Positions 14,494 through 15,866 of a stretch of DNA of 15,866 nt are shown in pieces (positions within the stretch are counted from its first letter, which is position 1; each line of letters opens with the position of its first letter). The DNA is taken from assembly GCA_046289975.1 (NCBI GenBank), contig JBKBUQ010000059.1:1-15866 (forward strand), given 5' to 3'. The position numbers were made by a program, and so were the translations under genes. The stretch comes from UBA2798 sp046289975 (GTDB taxonomy: Bacteria; Bacteroidota; Bacteroidia; Flavobacteriales_D; UBA2798). The notes below the pieces were generated by a model. The model was given only the letters and a program-made list of their open reading frames with translations, had not been told where the DNA came from and did not search any database.

Positions 14494-14501
14494 CAAAAGT
14501 A
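14494..14501 (-). promoter_or_regulatory. -7 promoter element (TACTTTTG) for the SGNH-SGNH-MBOAT operon
   Basis: TACTTTTG on the minus strand fits TAnnTTTG exactly and ends 25 nt before TTG 14468, which would leave a leader of about 18 nt. The -33 side is weak: the nearest TTG is only 12 nt away. Confidence 0.5.
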
Positions 14502-14561
14502 GAAAGAAGCAGGCAAGAGAAGGGGTGGAGGCGGAAAAGTTTTTGACAAGGACTCTAACAC

Positions 14562-15866
14562 TCAAGCTTTGTCCGGGACAAGCCGTAACTCACAACGTCT
14601 GTTTTGCCTATGTTGATCCTCGTCACAGTCTGTGGGTGAGCTGCAACTGTTTACCGGCTTTCGTTTTCCGTAATAAGCTCCTGTGATTCGTGAAGCAGGA
14701 ATTCCTTTAGCAATTAAATAATCCTTCACACTGTTCATTCGCTTCTCGGTTAACCAATCATTAAACTCATCATCTGCTCTTGAGTCGGCGTGGGCGCTGA
14801 TTTCAATTTTCAGATGTGGAACTTTACGCATGATTTGTACAACTTTATCAAGTTGTTTTTTGGAAGCATCATCAAGATAACTTGAATTTTTTTCAAAATA
14901 GATGAAAGGTATTTTATCAGGTAGTTCCAGCTGAACTTCTTCTGTCTTTATTTCTTTGATGTAACTGAATTCCTGTTTCAATCGTTTGTAAACGAATTTC
15001 CCTGTTTTATCATTTTCAAGTACCGCAAGTGATTTTCCATTTCGTGCAAATAATTCAACGATCAGCTTTTTATCATAGTTAGGATCGTTGGGATCAATTT
15101 GAAAGATGTATTGATCAGCTACTGCAAGATTTCGCGCTCTGAAATGTCCGTTTTCATCGGTCTTGCCTTTGTAAATTAAATTACCATCATCATCTAAAAT
15201 GAAAAAACTCATGTCACTTGGCGTGCCATCCAGCGAACGGAAACGGAATTGGCCATTCAGCGATACCGAAAGTTGCGCAAATGTTGCAGAATCCGATTCG
15301 ATGTCCATCAATGAAAGATCGGATGAACGATCACCAAGTTTCCGGAAAACATAATTTCCGTTTTTATCACGACGGTATTCAGCAATTACATTTTCATGTT
15401 TATTGTAAATAAGCATGATGGCATCATCACCCAAGCTATCTGTTCGAATGATGTAATTATCGCCTAAATCAAGTTGGCGGAAACTGAAATTACCTCTGTT
15501 ATCTGTTTTCGTCGTTCCTTTTACATTCCCATTTTTATCCATCAGGTAAACATTCAAGCCGTCGGGATATTTGTTGGGATCATTTTCAAAAATAAATTGA
15601 CCGCTTAATTTCCCTTTTGAACTAAACTGAGGATCTTCTTCTTCCAGCATTGTAAGTGTTCCACCCTGAATAGCATCAAGTTTTTTATAAAGAAATTTTC
15701 CATTTTGATCCGATCTCAACACGGCAATCGCCTCTCCGTTTTTGTCAAAAATTTCAAGTTTTAAATCTGCTGAAGGCTCTACCAGTTTAATGGAGTAGTT
15801 ATCGGAGACGGGGAGATTTCTGAATGCAAACTCACCATTTTCGTTTGTTCTTACACGTAATACCAC
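14562..15866 (-). CDS. OmpA-family outer-membrane protein with tandem beta modules, cut by right edge
   Basis: The visible 434 residues are the C-terminal part of a longer protein; the frame is open to the right edge. Residues about 1-300 are tandem beta modules with a carboxypeptidase-regulatory/SdrD_B-like look. Residues about 318-430 form the OmpA C-terminal domain: IYFEKNSSYLDD, KIEISAHADSRADDEFNDWLTEKRMNSV, YYGKRKPV and RCELRLV. The Asp and Arg of the NDWLTEKR region are in the place expected for peptidoglycan diaminopimelate binding. Cys408, Cys414 and Cys425 lie in the C-terminal part, as in many Bacteroidota OmpA proteins. The protein should tether the outer membrane or a surface machine to peptidoglycan. 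No terminator is visible before the SGNH operon, so read-through is possible. Partner and exact role are unknown. Confidence 0.9.
   Translation of the reverse strand: MVLRVRTNENGEFAFRNLPVSDNYSIKLVEPSADLKLEIFDKNGEAIAVLRSDQNGKFLYKKLDAIQGGTLTMLEEEDPQFSSKGKLSGQFIFENDPNKYPDGLNVYLMDKNGNVKGTTKTDNRGNFSFRQLDLGDNYIIRTDSLGDDAIMLIYNKHENVIAEYRRDKNGNYVFRKLGDRSSDLSLMDIESDSATFAQLSVSLNGQFRFRSLDGTPSDMSFFILDDDGNLIYKGKTDENGHFRARNLAVADQYIFQIDPNDPNYDKKLIVELFARNGKSLAVLENDKTGKFVYKRLKQEFSYIKEIKTEEVQLELPDKIPFIYFEKNSSYLDDASKKQLDKVVQIMRKVPHLKIEISAHADSRADDEFNDWLTEKRMNSVKDYLIAKGIPASRITGAYYGKRKPVNSCSSPTDCDEDQHRQNRRCELRLVPDKA
14979..15851 (-). repeat. Degenerate tandem protein repeats, period about 115 residues
   Basis: Two sub-motifs recur in register. 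The first is RTNENGEFAFRNL / KTDNRGNFSFRQL / KTDENGHFRARNL at residues 6, 120 and 235. The second is DQNGKFLYKKL / DKNGNYVFRKL / DKTGKFVYKRL near 53, 167 and 286. The spacing is about 345 nt. Copies are diverged at the DNA level, and more probably lie beyond the edge. Confidence 0.8.

Overview
The window looks like chromosomal DNA of a member of the Bacteroidota. Coding sequences lack convincing Shine-Dalgarno sites, with one possible exception. Several genes start on TTG. Promoter-like sites fit the Bacteroidota consensus TTTG-N19-TAnnTTTG. Many products belong to families common in this phylum (HU-CCDC81/SPOR fusion, SiaC/DUF1987, CPBP protease, M28 peptidase, MBOAT with SGNH partners, OmpA with tandem beta modules). 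I cannot place it to genus. No tRNA, rRNA, CRISPR array, insertion sequence or phage gene was seen.

Layout. All genes but one read on the minus strand. From right to left on that strand: (1) an OmpA-family protein with about 115-residue repeats, cut by the right edge (14562-15866); (2) an operon of two paralogous SGNH hydrolases and an MBOAT O-acyltransferase (14468 down to 9896), coupled by 4-nt and 1-nt overlaps; (3) a convergent gap, then a plus-strand secreted HExxH metallopeptidase (8966-9634), divergent across only 32 bp from a secreted M28 peptidase (7539-8933); (4) a SEC14/STAS-like protein and a CPBP membrane protease, probably one operon with a clear promoter; (5) an outer-membrane beta-barrel-like protein followed by a SiaC phosphoprotein that ends in an oriented terminator; (6) a 29-codon membrane miniprotein with its own terminator, in an otherwise empty stretch; (7) a four-gene operon: HU/SPOR membrane protein, cytoplasmic Ca3427-like binding protein, secreted beta-propeller-like protein and the hexitol phosphatase HxpB, which runs off the left edge.

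How they may work together. Most products act in or on the envelope. The MBOAT plus two SGNH proteins resemble the PatA/PatB/Ape1 peptidoglycan O-acetylation clusters of Gram-negatives, or alginate-type polysaccharide acetylation. The MBOAT would move acetyl groups across the inner membrane, and the SGNH proteins would transfer or remove them outside. A peptidoglycan-binding OmpA domain is encoded just upstream, and a SPOR domain, which binds denuded glycan, is encoded further along. This is a functional theme inferred from gene families, not a demonstrated pathway.
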